Assembly: GCA_031001845.1 (NCBI GenBank)
Contig: JARNGD010000013.1
Location: 269,051 to 333,050, forward strand
Origin: Achaetomiella virescens
Lineage: Eukaryota > Ascomycota > Sordariomycetes > Sordariales > Chaetomiaceae
Length of the DNA stretch: 64,000 bases
Reading direction: 5' to 3'
Each line of letters begins with the position of its first letter. The first letter of the stretch is position 1. The notes below the pieces were generated by a model, which was not told the DNA's origin, made no database searches, and was given only the letters and a program-made list of their open reading frames with translations. Below, piece by piece: positions 48,694 through 60,703 of this stretch. The translations under genes were made by a program, and so were the position numbers.

Positions 48694-49499
48694 CTAGCAC
48701 CTGTCTGGGTCCCTCCTGACAACAATGTGCCAGTTGCCCAAGTAGAGACCCCCGGCCACGTACCACTGGTTTGAGTCGGCTACTCTCATTTCACACCAGT
48801 AGATGATCCACCTCACGCCGTCGATAATCATTTGGAACGAGTCGATCCACAGATCCTTGTCGCTCTAGACATTGTTGAAGCAACACAGGTTAGTCACACT
48901 AGTCTCAGCCGCCCCGACATCGCCGATCCAACGGAAGAGACTCACATCATTGCAGAACCAGATCGATGCCTGCCAGCTGCAGCTGACCCGAGTGCAGTAT
49001 TTGGGCCCGGGTTCGGCGTGGGCCGGGACCCTGGCAATCCTTCCGAGGTACTCGAGGCCCGAGTAGAGGCGATACTTGATGCAGTAGTCGTGCGTGGGCC
49101 CGCACCAGTACCTGCCCTGGCTGACGTCCGTCTCGGTTTGCGGCTCGTAGTTTACGTCCCTGCCCGCAAGGCCAGGCTCGGACCAGTCCAACGAGTTGCC
49201 GGCGACCGCGGCGCCTATTTGTTCGTCCCAGTTGGCGTTCCGCTTCCGCACCTGCGCGAGGATCTGCTCCACCGTGCCGTTAAACGTCTCGTGTTGCCCG
49301 GGAAACACCTCGACTTCCAGTTGAAACGGCCGGATTTCGTATCCCTCAAATGAGCGGGGAGCTACTTGGCGAAGCGGGGGACTGACACCAAAGCGCTGTA
49401 GACTCGGGTGTCAGTTTCTCTAGCTCTTTTCGGAGGGTCACATTCTTGGGCACCTACCCCAATGACCAAGAAGCTGGCGGCAAGTGCGAGGAGCCCCAT
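48694..49499 (-). CDS. Small secreted cysteine-containing protein (effector-like)
   Basis: Three intact exons: 49458-49499 (signal peptide MGLLALAASFLVIG), 48946-49395 and 48694-48864. Introns are 48865-48945 and 49396-49457, with GTAGGT/GTGAGT donors and CTACAG/TCTAG acceptors; both junctions keep frame. The mature protein (about 205 residues) has Cys in YWCGPTHDYCIKYR, GPKYCTRVSCSWQASIWFCN, IIYWCEMR and the C-terminal NWHIVVRRDPDRC. The block CxRVSCSWxxAIWxCN plus a terminal WxxxVRxDxC resembles a group of small secreted fungal proteins I remember, but I know no function for it. The pattern of a short signal, several cysteines and under 250 residues is typical of effector or antimicrobial candidates. 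There is no frame break, unlike most neighbours. Confidence 0.75.
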
Positions 49500-49637
49500 G
49501 TCTGGTGAGAATGCTTGGCCTAGAGAGATTGTTGTTGGGTGTCTGAAAGGCACTGGAAACGCCAGCTCTTGTTGCGGTCAGCTGGATGCCGATGTCTCTG
49601 CTAGAGCAAGCAAAGGACCTCGCCGGAAGTCTCCATC

Positions 49638-49645
49638 CTTATATC
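49638..49645 (-). promoter_or_regulatory. TATA-like box of small secreted protein gene
   Basis: The minus strand reads GATATAAGG about 140 bp upstream of the start at 49499, a good TATA match at a typical fungal distance. Confidence 0.35.
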
Positions 49646-52600
49646 GTGGTACGCAACCAGAAATATCGACCTGCTGCACGCCTCCTCGTAACCCCCCGTA
49701 GAGACCAGGATCAGCTTTGACTCTGAGCCGTCTTATTCACTGCTTCATCAGTTCACCTCGAACCACGGTCATCCAGTAGCACCTTCCCCCGCTGGAATGT
49801 TTAGACTTTATTCGGTGGGATACAAAGATGCAAGGCAGTTGTTAAGGCATGTGTTTGCTTTGCGGGAACCGGTTCTTTTTTCAGTATAATGTATAATTAG
49901 ACGCTGTCCCGTGGTTATTCCAAAAAGGGTTCTGAATAGGGGGCTTAGGGCATCGGCGAACACGGACCACCAACTAACAACATATCCTCGGATGCTGGGG
50001 AATTGGACAGCTCCAGAGTATAGAACAGGACTAGCGATCAAGCGATAGCCCGGAGAGGGAGACAGAGGTTTATACGGCGTTACACTGTAGTGTGTTAGGT
50101 TGGATTCAACCTTTGGAACGATGTCCTCAAGCTTCGGGTGCTCCCCTTGACAAGACGGCAATGAAAAATCCCAGATGCCATGTTGGTTACGTCTCAGGAT
50201 ATGAAAGACCTTGAGAGTTGCGAAGCCGGTCTGCTTCGCCCGGAATGAGCATCATCCATTTGCTACTTACAGAGAAGAGACGCCTATCAAACGCGTGTGC
50301 TAGCGCAAAGCGATAATTACTCAAACTTTGCTCAATTGCTCACTCGCCAACATGCGCGGGAAGTCTCAAACTTGGTTGGGCTTTCTAGAGTTTTCTGACG
50401 CTTGACATCTGGTCCGGCTTACGTTTTGCTGGGGTTTGCCAACCTAGTTACTTCACGTTCAGGCTTTTCATTGGCGTTTTCACAAAGACACCCACAGAGG
50501 AGGCATATTCCGGGGTGTTTAACCCAGATCATCACCTGAAGCCTCAATTCATGACTCTGACTCAAAAAATCTGGGCATGCAGGCCTCGTACTCTGACCAA
50601 GATTCGCACTCATTTGCCTAAGACGAAGAATCACTCACCACCAACGTGAAAAGCGGGGCATTGGCAAGCAGCTTCACTCCCCAGCAGGTGGCAAGCCCAA
50701 GGTTGTGACCTCTTTTACTGGCTTGACGCAGACGGCGGAGCGCGTGAGATGTCTTGCACAGTCCACAAATCCAGAGCGCGTTTCGTTGGTGATCGTCGGC
50801 GGCTTCTGCAACCACTCGTGATGTTGTGTCACTGGCGCCTCCCACGCTAATCAGCGCCGTTGCTTGGGCCGGCGGGCGCCTTCTGAAACCGAGGTAACGG
50901 TGATCGACGGGCTCTGAAGAGGGGCGTTGAACTGTCTTCTTGGCATTGCCACTTTAGAGGCATATTGTGATGGCGTTAATTACATCTTTTCCATTGCCGG
51001 AAAATAGGAAGGGGATAGTGTAAAAAGCACATGCGGGATCCCTCTTCTCGATTATGGCATTTAGGGGTCACCCCTTGTTCAGCCGAGGCGCGGCCGAATT
51101 GTCAGGCCAGCAACAGTCGACGGCAGGTGTTGCTGCGTGGTGGATGCATGCTTGGTGATTAAGCAGGACCGAACCCCTGCCCCACAATCCCAATCCAGTC
51201 AGCTGAAACCGCTAAGATGCGGGGCTGCACTGCAGCCATCTTCTTCAGCGGGTGTTCATCACGTCTCGAGTGTAAGCCGGCACTGCACAACCGATGGCCC
51301 ACAACTCTCCAAGAAAAATATATTGTGCGATGTCAAACTGCGGCGTACTGAGCAATATGTGATCCTCGTTGAAAAGGCAGTGCTTGGCATTTCTCACGGG
51401 CTTTTCTCGTTCAGGCTCAGAACTGCACTCAGCTCACGCCAACCCTGCTGGTAGCGAATTTCGGCTTGTGGGGCTGGTATTAGACCCCTGCGTGGAATTT
51501 TTGGAACGGCCGTGGGAAGGGGTTCGGACGATCAATGCAGGCACAGGAAACTGCCCTATTAGCAAAACCTTCGATGTGGAACCGCCAAATTGTCTCGTTC
51601 GGGGGCGTTTCCTAATCGGCTGGCACGAGGCGGACGATGGATTTCGATGTTAACCACGGAAAACTGGAAAGGAACAAGAAGTCCCGAGACGCGGGAGCAT
51701 GCCGTCATGGGAAGCGAGCTGTGCCACAAAGAAATTGTCCTGCACCTGCGGCATCGACATCCTGGGCCGCATTTCTAAATCAGGTGTACCCCTGGTGGAA
51801 GTCCACAGCTGTGATGGAAACTGCCCTTCTCCCTGTGCCAGTCACAGGAGAGCCACACTGCCAATTAGACATCCAACAATCAACGCGATGAGAGTCCACA
51901 GCGTCTTGCGCGGGGAGAAACAGATGCCATGCTCTCGGTGTGCACAGCAAGGGTCGTCGTCAGGGGTTACTCGGGCCTTGACAGGGTTGGTTGGGTTTGG
52001 AGCTGGAGCGTTGGCCGCGGAATCCCAGTCCATGCCGACGACCGCCTCTCCACACGCGGCCTGACTAGGATGGAATTGAGGAAAACGAGTGGGCACATTC
52101 GAGGTTTGGCTTCCCCTTCCCAGATTGATTGGGCAGCGGTGCCGTCGCTCCTTCCCGTGTGAGTTAAACCTCGCACCTCCTCTGGCCGGGGAAAGTGCAA
52201 CCTCTCGCCTCACTGCTCGGACTTCTCATCAGGGAGTCGGCTTCTTTCGTTCGCTTCTTGCCCGCGTTCTTCGTGGGTTGACGGTCTTCATCGCGCCTCA
52301 GCTCGTTCACTTCCTTCGTGACTGTAGCTCCTCACGCTCCTTTTTTTTCTGCGTCAGTATCTAGCCACCCTTCGATTCTCAGGCCCACGATCACTCTTTC
52401 TTCGAGGCTTCCTTTTCGTTCGACGACGACAACTTGAACCGACTGCTCGAGTCGTGACTCAAATTACAAACCACCGTCCGTTCAAAGCATACATCAGGCC
52501 GCCCTATCCTTTCCATCTATATTCCGACATCGAGCTGTTGAGCGTGGACGTGCGAGTACACGGCATCTCAACAACCACAGAGCATCATCAGCACTGAACA

Positions 52601-52723
52601 TCTGGACTGACCTGCGAACCACGCACCTTCCGCGGGTGTCTAGCCGATTTATTCCAGCCTAACCAGCCGACTGCCAATTCTTCACCGTTCCCATCCCATT
52701 CGCCAGTCTGCGACACTGCTGCC
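49646..52723. other. Long intergenic region
   Basis: About 3.1 kb between divergent genes with no supportable coding region on either strand. The last several hundred bases (52250-52723) are CT-rich and probably form the promoter and leader of the CFEM gene. Confidence 0.45.
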
Positions 52724-53888
52724 ATGAAGACCATCCGGCCGTTCGCGCTGCTCTCGCTGGCAGCCTATGCCAGCGCCGAGTTCTATGACAGCCTGGACGG
52801 TTGCGGTGTAGGTACTTCTTATTCTGCGGGCCTCGCGGTTTGCTCTCAGTCAGGACTGAAGGCCCGTCGGTCTTGCTTGAACCGCACGCCCGGGGTTTCA
52901 AGAAGCCTTGTAAATTGAACGTGGCTGACGGTCAAACAGAGATGCGTCAAAAATGCCTTGAACAATGCGGGCACATATGGTTGCGCCGCCGACGTCTGGA
53001 ACTGCATCTGCCCTGCTGAGGCATTCCGCAATGCCGTCCGTGACTGCGCAGCTAAAAGTTGCCCACCCGGATATGTGGACACCGTTACCAAGGCCGTGGC
53101 TGCCCACTGTGATGGTGAGTGATAAAACCCACGACCAAGACAGGCTCGATCGTCGGTGAAGGAGCTGTAACTAACATAAGATGCCAGCCGTCGCTCCGGG
53201 AGCCGCAGCCCCAACATCCACCTCTACTTCGGCCCCCGCCCCGACTCCTACAACAGCCGAGGCGCCGACCTCAGCCTCTTCCTCTTCGTCAGAGGTCTCC
53301 TCGACCACCAGTTCCTCAAGCTTGACCAGCACGACTGCGAGTACCTTCCCGATCACGGACCGGCTCAGGCTAACCTGTGAGCAGCTCCAGACATCAACGA
53401 CATCGCACGCAACGTCTGCTAGCGCCTCGTCCGCAGTCTCGACCAAGGCTGCCACGAGCGCAACCTCGACCTCCTCGTCCGCCGGCGCAGCGGCAACCTC
53501 GGAAGCCCCTGCCGCAACCGGCTCGTCCGGCCTCAACGAGGCTGCCAAGATTGGCATCGGTGTCGGCTGCGGCGCCGCCGTCATTGCCATCCTCGCCCTG
53601 GTAGCCTGCATCTTCCTTCGCAAGCGGCGGGCCAGGGAGTTGCCGCCGGCGGGCATCGACCGGTACAAGATCTCACAGCCGATGCCGAGTGACGAGCATG
53701 CGTACACGCACAACAACAACTCGGAGTACGATATTGGCGGGTTGAGCGAGCTCGAGATGAAGAGTCGGCGATACGAGGACATGCTGCGCGCCAGCAGCCC
53801 CAGCAGCCACGGCAGATGGTTTAGGGCGACGATGTGCGTGGTGATTGGCGGGCGAGCGTTTAAGCGGGAAAGAGGGTCTTGTCCATGA
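52724..53888 (+). CDS. CFEM-domain single-pass surface protein
   Basis: Exons 52724-52807, 52940-53114 and 53188-53888, all joining in frame. A signal peptide (MKTIRPFALLSLAAYASA) precedes an eight-cysteine CFEM-like domain: DGCG, RCVKNALNNAGTYGC, WNCICPAEAF, VRDCAAKSC and AAHC. CFEM domains occur in fungal surface proteins, some binding haem or acting as adhesins or sensors. A Ser/Thr/Ala-rich stalk (about 130 residues) follows, then a transmembrane helix (IGIGVGCGAAVIAILALVAC, about 53555-53610), a basic stop-transfer patch (LRKRRARE), and a cytoplasmic tail with DEHAYTHNNNSEYDIGGLSE. The last 25 codons after YEDMLRAS look unlike related tails, so an indel near 53790 may have moved the stop to 53886-53888. 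Likely role: cell-wall-linked receptor or adhesin. Confidence 0.8.
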
Positions 53889-54408
53889 CGGATGTTCGAT
53901 CCATGATGGCGAAGTGTTGAGATCTAAGGCCGTGTGAAGAAAGTCTGAAGGACAAGCAGGATGGAACGGTTGCAGCGAGCAAGCTCGCGGATGTTGTGGC
54001 TATTTTGCTCTGTCGGCCGGCCCAAACATATATCCGGCGGTTTTGAGAGGGCCAACATACTGGGAACTCTAGGTTGCGGTCGCCATACGGGCGGCCTTTG
54101 TCAAATTTCGAGGGACGTCTTGCTCCCCATTTCTTCAGTTTTGGCGTTTGGTGCCGGAAGGAGATGGATCTTGCAAGAAGTTGTCTCGGTCCCACGCTAG
54201 CAAGCCCATGACTGCTCTAGATAACACCTGCTATTTGTACATATTTGATGCCACGAGTGGCAAAAGGAATCGCAGGCCAGGCTCTCTTGTTCAAAACCTC
54301 GCCGTTCTGTTATTGATACACACGCCATGGATGGCCCTCCCTCCACAGCTGCCTCAGTATTCCGGACACTGTACACGAACCCAGGTGCCATCCCAGCAAC
54401 GAAGCTGT
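53889..54408. other. Intergenic, tail-to-tail
   Basis: 3' flanks of the CFEM gene (+) and the uL22m gene (-). No gene is recognised. Confidence 0.4.
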
Positions 54409-55583
54409 CTACCACGAGTAGTACTGCCGCTGGGCGGTGACGGGGCGGTCGGGCAGGTGGATCCAGGGGCCCTGGCGTTGCTTCTTGGCCTGGCGCTCCT
54501 CGTGCTGGCGGATACGCGTCTTTTCCTCCTTGAGGACGATCGAGATGCCTGCAGCCATTGGGTTAGACACGTAACACAAGGGACGGTTGAGGAACGAAGG
54601 GGAAACGCACTGGTCGTCGGCCTCTGCTTGATATACGTCCTTCCTCTGGCGCGGTAATCCGGGTACTTCTCCCGCCATGGCCCGCGGTTCACCCACGCCT
54701 CGGCGACGTAGATGCGCGTAGGGTCGTCAATCTTCACCCACTTGCCATCCTTGTCCTGGATCTCGACTGCCTCTTTCTTACCATCCTCGCCTTCCTGGGT
54801 CTTGGTACCCAGCCCCATCCCTCGTTCCGCCACAGCCAGGTCCCGCGCCATCTCCAGCTGGTACCGCACCTCCTGTGCCATCTTCTTCTTGCTGAAGCGC
54901 ATCTGCGTCAGCGCCTCGGCCACTGTCTTGCCCTGGATCTGGTGTGCCAGCTTGACCAGCTTCTTGGTGCTTGTCGCGAGCCAGGGCGACCGGCTCGTCA
55001 GCTGACGCTCCGTGCGCGCGATCCGCTCGGCCCGTGGCTCCTTGCTGTACGGGTTCGTGCCCCGCTGCACCTGCCGGATGACCATCTTGCGCTCCCAGCG
55101 GACGCGGCTGCGCGGGTCCGGGTCGACGGCGCGCGCCAGGTGCTCGCGCACGAGCGAGGCGCCCGCGCGGGTGTAGGCCCCGGGGGCGCGCTCTCCGGGC
55201 GTGGCTTCATCGGGCGGCGTGAGCGGCTTGGCTTCGTCTTCGAAGATGGCGGGGCCTTCGATGCGCGACGACAGGCTGTTGAGGAGCGTCTTGCGCGTGT
55301 CCTTGCTGCCTTGGAGCTGCTGCTCGAGGCTGGATTCGGTTTTTGCCTTGTCTTTGTTGCGGTTCCAAAACCATTGGTTGGCTGTGGTGGTGAGAGCGGG
55401 CGAGAGGAGGTGAGGGTGAGCGAGTGGAGGGCCGGGAGCAGGGAGGATGGTGTTGTTGATGAAGAGGAGGCGAGGGCGGGGGCTGGAAGAGGGAGGGAGA
55501 GGTTAGCATGGCTTTGATTGGTGAGAAAATACAGAAGACCTACCGCCCCGGAGCAGCCGCCGCGACGGCACACTGAGGCTCAT
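54409..55583 (-). CDS. Mitochondrial large-subunit ribosomal protein uL22m (MrpL22)
   Basis: Exon 1 at 55544-55583 (MSLSVPSRRLLRG), then 54611-55482 and 54409-54548. Introns are 55483-55543 and 54549-54610; the second junction restores PTTSISIVLKEEK. The uL22 core has KMVIRQVQRGTNPYSKE, SPWLATSTKKLVKLAHQIQG, EALTQMRFSKKKMAQEV and YVAEAWVNRGPWREKYPDYR, all typical of fungal mitochondrial L22. It ends PWIHLPDRPVTAQRQYYSW, stop at 54409-54411. The N-terminal part is Ala/Ser/Arg-rich, as expected for mitochondrial targeting. Frame breaks occur near 55390 (before ANQWFWNRNKDKAKTE), and the frame of the segment 55150-55390 must be pieced together. uL22m lines the exit tunnel of the mitoribosome and is needed for mitochondrial translation. 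Confidence 0.85.
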
Positions 55584-56447
55584 GGCGGCGATGGGGATGG
55601 CATGGACGTCCGCCGGCAGGCGTGGATTGGCGGTTATCGGGCGACGTCGAGACGCGGACATTGAAAATCTCGGCCGGCAAATTCCGCTGGCACGCGCTAG
55701 CCGAATCGGGATCCACTTTCAACAGCTGCGTCTTGGCTGGAGGCTCCTTCCCGGCACTTCAACTTTCAGCAACGCAACCCGTGAAAGGTTGCCTGGAGAA
55801 ATTTCCTTGTCCCTCCTTCTCGTTTGAGCTCCACAGCGTATTGTTACTATTTGGCGCCGGCTTTCCTCTGTTTTGTTGTTTTCCCAGGACTGTCACACAT
55901 ATGGTCAGCTTTCCATGAAAGGGTTTGGGAGCACAACTCCAAGCCATGACATTGACAGCCCTGGTGCTTACCGAAGGCACGCAGGTGATGTCGGCATGTG
56001 CCATTGGCCGACGTGAGGTTCTCAATGACTCCTTGACAATGGCAATGCACAGGAAATCAAGGTTCTACAACCAGGGGGGATAAAGGACAGCAGCATTGTT
56101 TCCAATTTCACAAGTGTGATTCTGATCACAGCTGAAAAGAGATGATGCATTCTTCTTGCCTACCTTCTTCTCCAAATCTGTGAGTTCTGCTGGATTCCAG
56201 GATGGTGTCGAAGATCTGGTTGTGCCTTTGACCAACCTGGGGTTGTTGCAAGTGCAGCGCCTTTCATCTGATCCTGATCCCGTCTTCAGCTTTTTGGCTT
56301 CTGACGGGTAGAGTAACCTGGGAACTTTACGAGCCCTCTGATTCATGATTTCGCAAACGAACAAACCAGCCGGAGGACCTTCAGCTCGGCTGCCTTCCCC
56401 GGTCATATTCGTTATTCCGGCTCGCAATAAACACCAGAATGCCCGCC
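55584..56447. other. Intergenic, divergent promoters
   Basis: 5' flanks of the uL22m gene (-) and the Cys-rich surface protein gene (+). No gene is recognised. Confidence 0.4.
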
Positions 56448-57510
56448 ATGGCTCGCCTTGATTTTTTGCTTTTCTTTTTCCTTCTCTTCATTCCCAGCTT
56501 CTCGATTTCTGACCGTTGTTATTTCCTGAACGGCAGGGAGGACAAGAACGGTGCGCTCTGCTGGGATAAGTCTGGTATTGCAACGGGCCTGTGCTGCGAA
56601 GCCGGCCACCTCTGTCTCAACAACACGCTTTGCGCCAAGCGTGACGGATCTCTCTGGTACCGGGGCTCTTGCCTGGACTCATCCTGGTCAAATCCGGCCT
56701 GCCCAAGGATTTGCGAAGATTACGATATCGGGATCGAGGAGGTTTATCCATGCGGCAGCGATTTCACACTCTGGGTCTGCCAACATGACGATACCAACAG
56801 GAATGGATGCGATGATCGGGACCGAGTGTTGACCTTGAACTGTACGAATCCAATCCCCTCTATCCAAGCATGATTGCTGAGTTCAGTGCACAGGGGACAC
56901 GAGCGCGTATGCAACTGCAGGTGTGAAGCCGAAGCCAGAACCGGTGACCACTTCGGAGGAGGAAACTCGGACCTCAACTCAGAGCTCTTCTACGTCGCAG
57001 ACTCAGAGAACCAATGTGACTGGCCCCGGTGTCTACATATCGTATTCGACCAACACCAAGCAAACCTCGTTAGGGGCCAGCGTCACATCCTCTACCACCA
57101 CCGCCACCACCGCCACCACCACGACATCCGAACCAGTAACGACGGAGTCAGACTCGGCGACGGCTTCCAGCACCAAGTCGGACCTGGCTGCGTCAACCGC
57201 TCCGACCGCGACACCTTTCGACGCGCCGCAAGATGACAGCCACGGCAGCACGGCCCTTCCGATCGGCGTCGGCGTTGTCGGTGCATCCGTCGTGATCGCC
57301 GCTGGCATCTTTGCCTTCTTCTACCTGCGCAAGTGGAAGCGCGAGGCACCCAGAAGAGCCGAGTCACCGCCGCCATTCGAGTTCGCCGCTGTGGGAAACC
57401 CGGCTCGAGGCTGGTTGGGCCCATCGCAGGAGCCCAAGGTGTCGGAGATTCAGGGGAACAGCAGGCCCATGCCGGAGCTAGGCGGCTTTCAGCGCTTTGA
57501 GCTACCTTGA
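56448..57510 (+). CDS. Cys-rich single-pass surface protein
   Basis: I chose the ATG at 56448 (CGCCATGG context, MARLDFLLFFFLLFIPSFS) over the in-frame one at 56439. The ectodomain has 13 or more Cys with the arrangement CYFLNGRED..LCW...LCCEAGHLCLNNTLCAKRDG, which I recognise from a widespread unnamed fungal family of extracellular Cys-rich modules. An intron (about 56842-56886) follows; the frame is off by one base there, so one indel is likely. Then come a Ser/Thr-rich stalk including a (ACC/GCC) repeat at 57094-57130, a transmembrane helix (PIGVGVVGASVVIAAGIFAF, about 57258-57325), a basic patch (LRKWKREAPRR) and a Pro-rich tail, stop at 57508-57510. Overall layout matches the surface proteins at 1-895 and 52724-53888. 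Confidence 0.7.
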
Positions 57511-58303
57511 GCCATCGGAGAGCGAAAAGGGAATGGGTGGGATGGAGAGGTCTCCGTGAGTTCTCTTCTGTCTAGCTTCTCAGGCCGTACAATATACTGG
57601 CGCGTTTCATGCTTCTGACATGGAGATCCGAGTGTCTCTTTGTCGAGCCTCGAGGTGAACAAAATGCCCTAGCCATGCGTTACACGTCGCCTCTGATGCC
57701 GGGGCCGGGGTCCCACGGGATCGGGCCAACAAGAACAATTAGTCGGTAAGCCGGTGGCTTTTTACCAGGCGCTCTGAGAGGCTGTGCGCGCCTGGGCGTG
57801 CACCAAGACGAAGGAGGCCAAGCCAATACGGAAAGTCGGACCCTCGCGACCGGTGCTCGCGCTCTCCACCTCCGGGACGTCCCGCGCCAAGGCTTCCTTC
57901 AATGCGCTCGCGTCGGCGGTACATGGACCGATCTCGCCCATCGTCGCTCCACCAGACGGTCGATAGACGCACCGACTATGTCACACCTCCCACTTTCCTC
58001 GCTTTGAGGCCCTCAAAAGGGAATCGCGCCCCCAAGCGCTGCCACAAAATTTGACACGCCGGCCTCCAGCTGAGATGCACGTTGGTCGCAATACTTGCAG
58101 CTGGTTTGCGGGTACAAAACTATGAATAGGGGTCCATCGCTTCTGTCTCTTAGCTGCCCAAGCGCCAAGTCCCTTCTTGCACGCTGAATCTGACATTCGA
58201 TCGACCTTGGCAACGGTGCAGTCCGCTGCGGTGTTTCATTGCTTGCATTGTCTCGGCGTCTCACCCGCGATCTCAGGTCTGCGTTTCGCTGACAAAGCCA
58301 AGC
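57511..58303. other. Intergenic region
   Basis: 3' flank of the Cys-rich protein gene and leader of the next (+) gene. No gene is recognised. Confidence 0.4.
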
Positions 58304-59566
58304 ATGGCGTCTGCCGTAAGTTCTCAACACACAGAACTATCACCACTTCAACGCCACCAATCGTCACCACTCCACCCCACCACCTTCATCATTTCTTTCT
58401 CCCTTGGTAACACGGATTGACAGAGACACCACAGGGCCTCAAACCCCCCTATCCCCCATCCACGGCGCCCCTAGGCGGGGTCCCCACGCGCGACCCAGAC
58501 ATCCCCGCCTCCGCGGCCCTTCTGGCCCTCTTCGCCGTCTCTGCCTGGCCGTAAGCAATTATTTTTGAGCTTTTGGCCCCTCGCCGGCTGTCCCAGGAGC
58601 TGTCTTCGCTCCCGAGACAGTCACTTTGCTCCCAACCCCCGCCCGAGACACCCTGATTGGGGAAACAAAAAAACCCGGCTGACATTGTCGGTAGCACCTC
58701 TTCCTCTTCCGTTACAACAAGCGCCACGGCCACAAGTTCATCTTCTCCGTCCTCCTCTTCGGCTTCAGCCTCTCCCGCATAGCAGCGCTCGCGCTACGCA
58801 TACAATGGGCCAAGGACACGTCGAATGCGGATATCGCACTCGCCGCGACGGTGTTGACCTCCGCGGGCGTGCTGTTGCTGTTTATTGTCAATTTGATCCT
58901 GGCGATGAGGATCATCAGGGCGTTGCACCGGCATTTGGGTGGGCGAAGCGGTGAGGTTGGTTTTAAGGCTCTGGTGGCGACGGTGGTCTGTGTGTTGGTG
59001 ATGGTGATCGTTTGTTCGGTGCACACTCTTTTCACGCTGGATGCACAGGTCAGACTGCGGAGAGGCAGGTGTTGTTGTTTGCGGGGTGTACATGACGGTG
59101 ATTGCCTTCCTGCCGACAGTGGGGATTGTGCTGGCCAAGGTGCTGCCGCGGAGCGGGCCGTATCCGGCGGAGAACTTTGGGAAGAAGGGGGGGATGGGGC
59201 CAAAGATGGCGATGGTGACGTTTACGAGTCTGATTCTGACGCTGGGCGCGGGATTCAGGACGGGCGTCAACTTTGAGGGAAAGCCGGTCAATGACCCGCA
59301 GTGGTACCACTCTAGGGCGGCGTTCTATTGCTTCAATTTTGCGATCGAGCTGCTAGTGGTGTTCACCTACCTCATCTTCCGGTTTGATCAGAGGTTTTGG
59401 GTGCCGGACGGCAGCTCGGGGCCCGGGGACTACTCGAGGGCAGCCTGGAGGGCAACTATGATTTGGAAGGCAGGGTGGAGGGCTCTGGGGAAGTGCCACA
59501 GGAGCCTCGTACGACAAGGATCGGACGGAGGGGCAGGCGTACGATCCGGGGTATTCGAGGGTGTAA
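58304..59566 (+). CDS. Seven-TM fungal protein, DUF3112-like
   Basis: Exon 1 (58304-58315, MASA) joins to GLKPPYPPSTAPLGGVPTRD at 58435 using the CACCACAG acceptor. After a second intron (58551-58694) comes FRYNKRHGHKFIFSVLLFGF. About seven hydrophobic helices can be traced, including ALLALFAVSAW, IFSVLLFGFSLSRIAALAL, TVLTSAGVLLLFIVNLILAM, VATVVCVLVMVIVCSV, VYMTVIAFLPTVGIVLA, MVTFTSLILTLGAGF and FAIELLVVFTYLIFRF. This layout and the start motif LKPPYPP fit the fungal DUF3112 multi-pass family, whose role is unknown. The frame breaks at 59087 (one G missing in GCGGGGTG), near the second splice junction, and twice in the tail; the last frame ends KDRTEGQAYDPGYSRV with TAA at 59564-59566. Confidence 0.68.
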
Positions 59567-60260
59567 TGCGGTTTTGAGTTAGTCGAGTTCAGGCGTTGGG
59601 TTGTGTGGAGAAGACTTATAGAACGATATACCAGGCGTTTTTTCTCAGATATCAATTCATTGCGTTTACCACTCAAGCCAACTCTAGACCCAGACTTGAG
59701 ACAGTCTTGGCCGTGTGTTCAACTGTGTCGGTCACGTTCTCATTTTTCAAAGCGCTGCAGGAGAGACAACCTTATTCTTTGCCATTGTGATCGTCAAGGC
59801 GGCTTTAGCAACAAAACAGCTCCACGGTTTCTAGTAGACGCTGAACCCTCTTATTCAGTTAGACCAAGAGGGCCAGGGAAAACAAGAGAGGAAGTTTTAC
59901 GATGATGAATTCCGTATTTCGAGGGAGGCGCCCGCGCTGATGGGGAGCAGGAAGAATTATTAAGGTGGTACTCATCAGCGTAAGGGTCAAAATCTGTTGG
60001 TAGTACCAGGTAAGTGTTCTTTGGAGAAGCCACAAACAACCATACAATAGAGCCAGTGATGTAACTGCCACTCCAAACCGTCCCGCCATCATCCGTGTGG
60101 TGACATCCGTGCAAATGTCCGTTGACCGCCCTTGAGCCACGTCAGTGGTGAGTGTACATGTTGCCCTCTCTACCCGCACAGAGCGTAGTATCAACCTGTC
60201 AATTGATACTTAGGAGTTTGTGACATGAAGACATTCCCTCCCTCTCAATCATTTACTACT
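59567..60260. other. Intergenic region
   Basis: 3' flank of the DUF3112-like gene. No conserved coding sequence is seen on either strand. Confidence 0.4.
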
Positions 60261-60703
60261 ACTATGAACGGAAACTACTTGCGCAGGCCTAGAACGGCCA
60301 CCAGCCGGACTCATCCAAACAGTCGTCAAGGTCTCTGGGATCCATGTGCAGCCGACGAGCAACTCCATGTACGTTGAATGGCAGACGCTATACAGCCTAC
60401 CTCCTGACGGAATCACCATCTCGTCGAGCTCTCAAACTGTCTCTCTCGAACCCACGAAACACCATGTCAACCGCGTCACTTGAGGACACTGGCTCTATTG
60501 CGGGCGTGGTAACAGACCGAGGGGCTATGATACGGATGGCCAGCGCCATTGGAGCTGCATGTGCAATTCTTCTGGTAGCGTTTGTGGCTATGGTTTTCTA
60601 TCACAAGAGCAAGGGGAAGAAGGAGCAGGAATCAGAAGAGCAGGAATCAGAGGAGGATGATGGGTCTTGGAGATTGCGAGTGGTACTTCCCAGTCCGTCG
60701 TAG
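60261..60703 (+). CDS. Possible small single-pass membrane protein
   Basis: Weakly supported. One frame gives LIQTVVKVSGIHVQPTSNS and YVEWQTLYSLPPDGITISSS (60310-60440). After a frame change near 60465 another frame gives a clear hydrophobic helix (IGAACAILLVAFVAMVFYHK, about 60547-60606) and a tail with KSKGKK and a tandem EQESEEQESEE repeat encoded by two copies of GAGCAGGAATCAGA. The helix followed by a basic then acidic tail is membrane-protein-like, but no homologue, signal peptide or clear start is seen. Confidence 0.25.
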
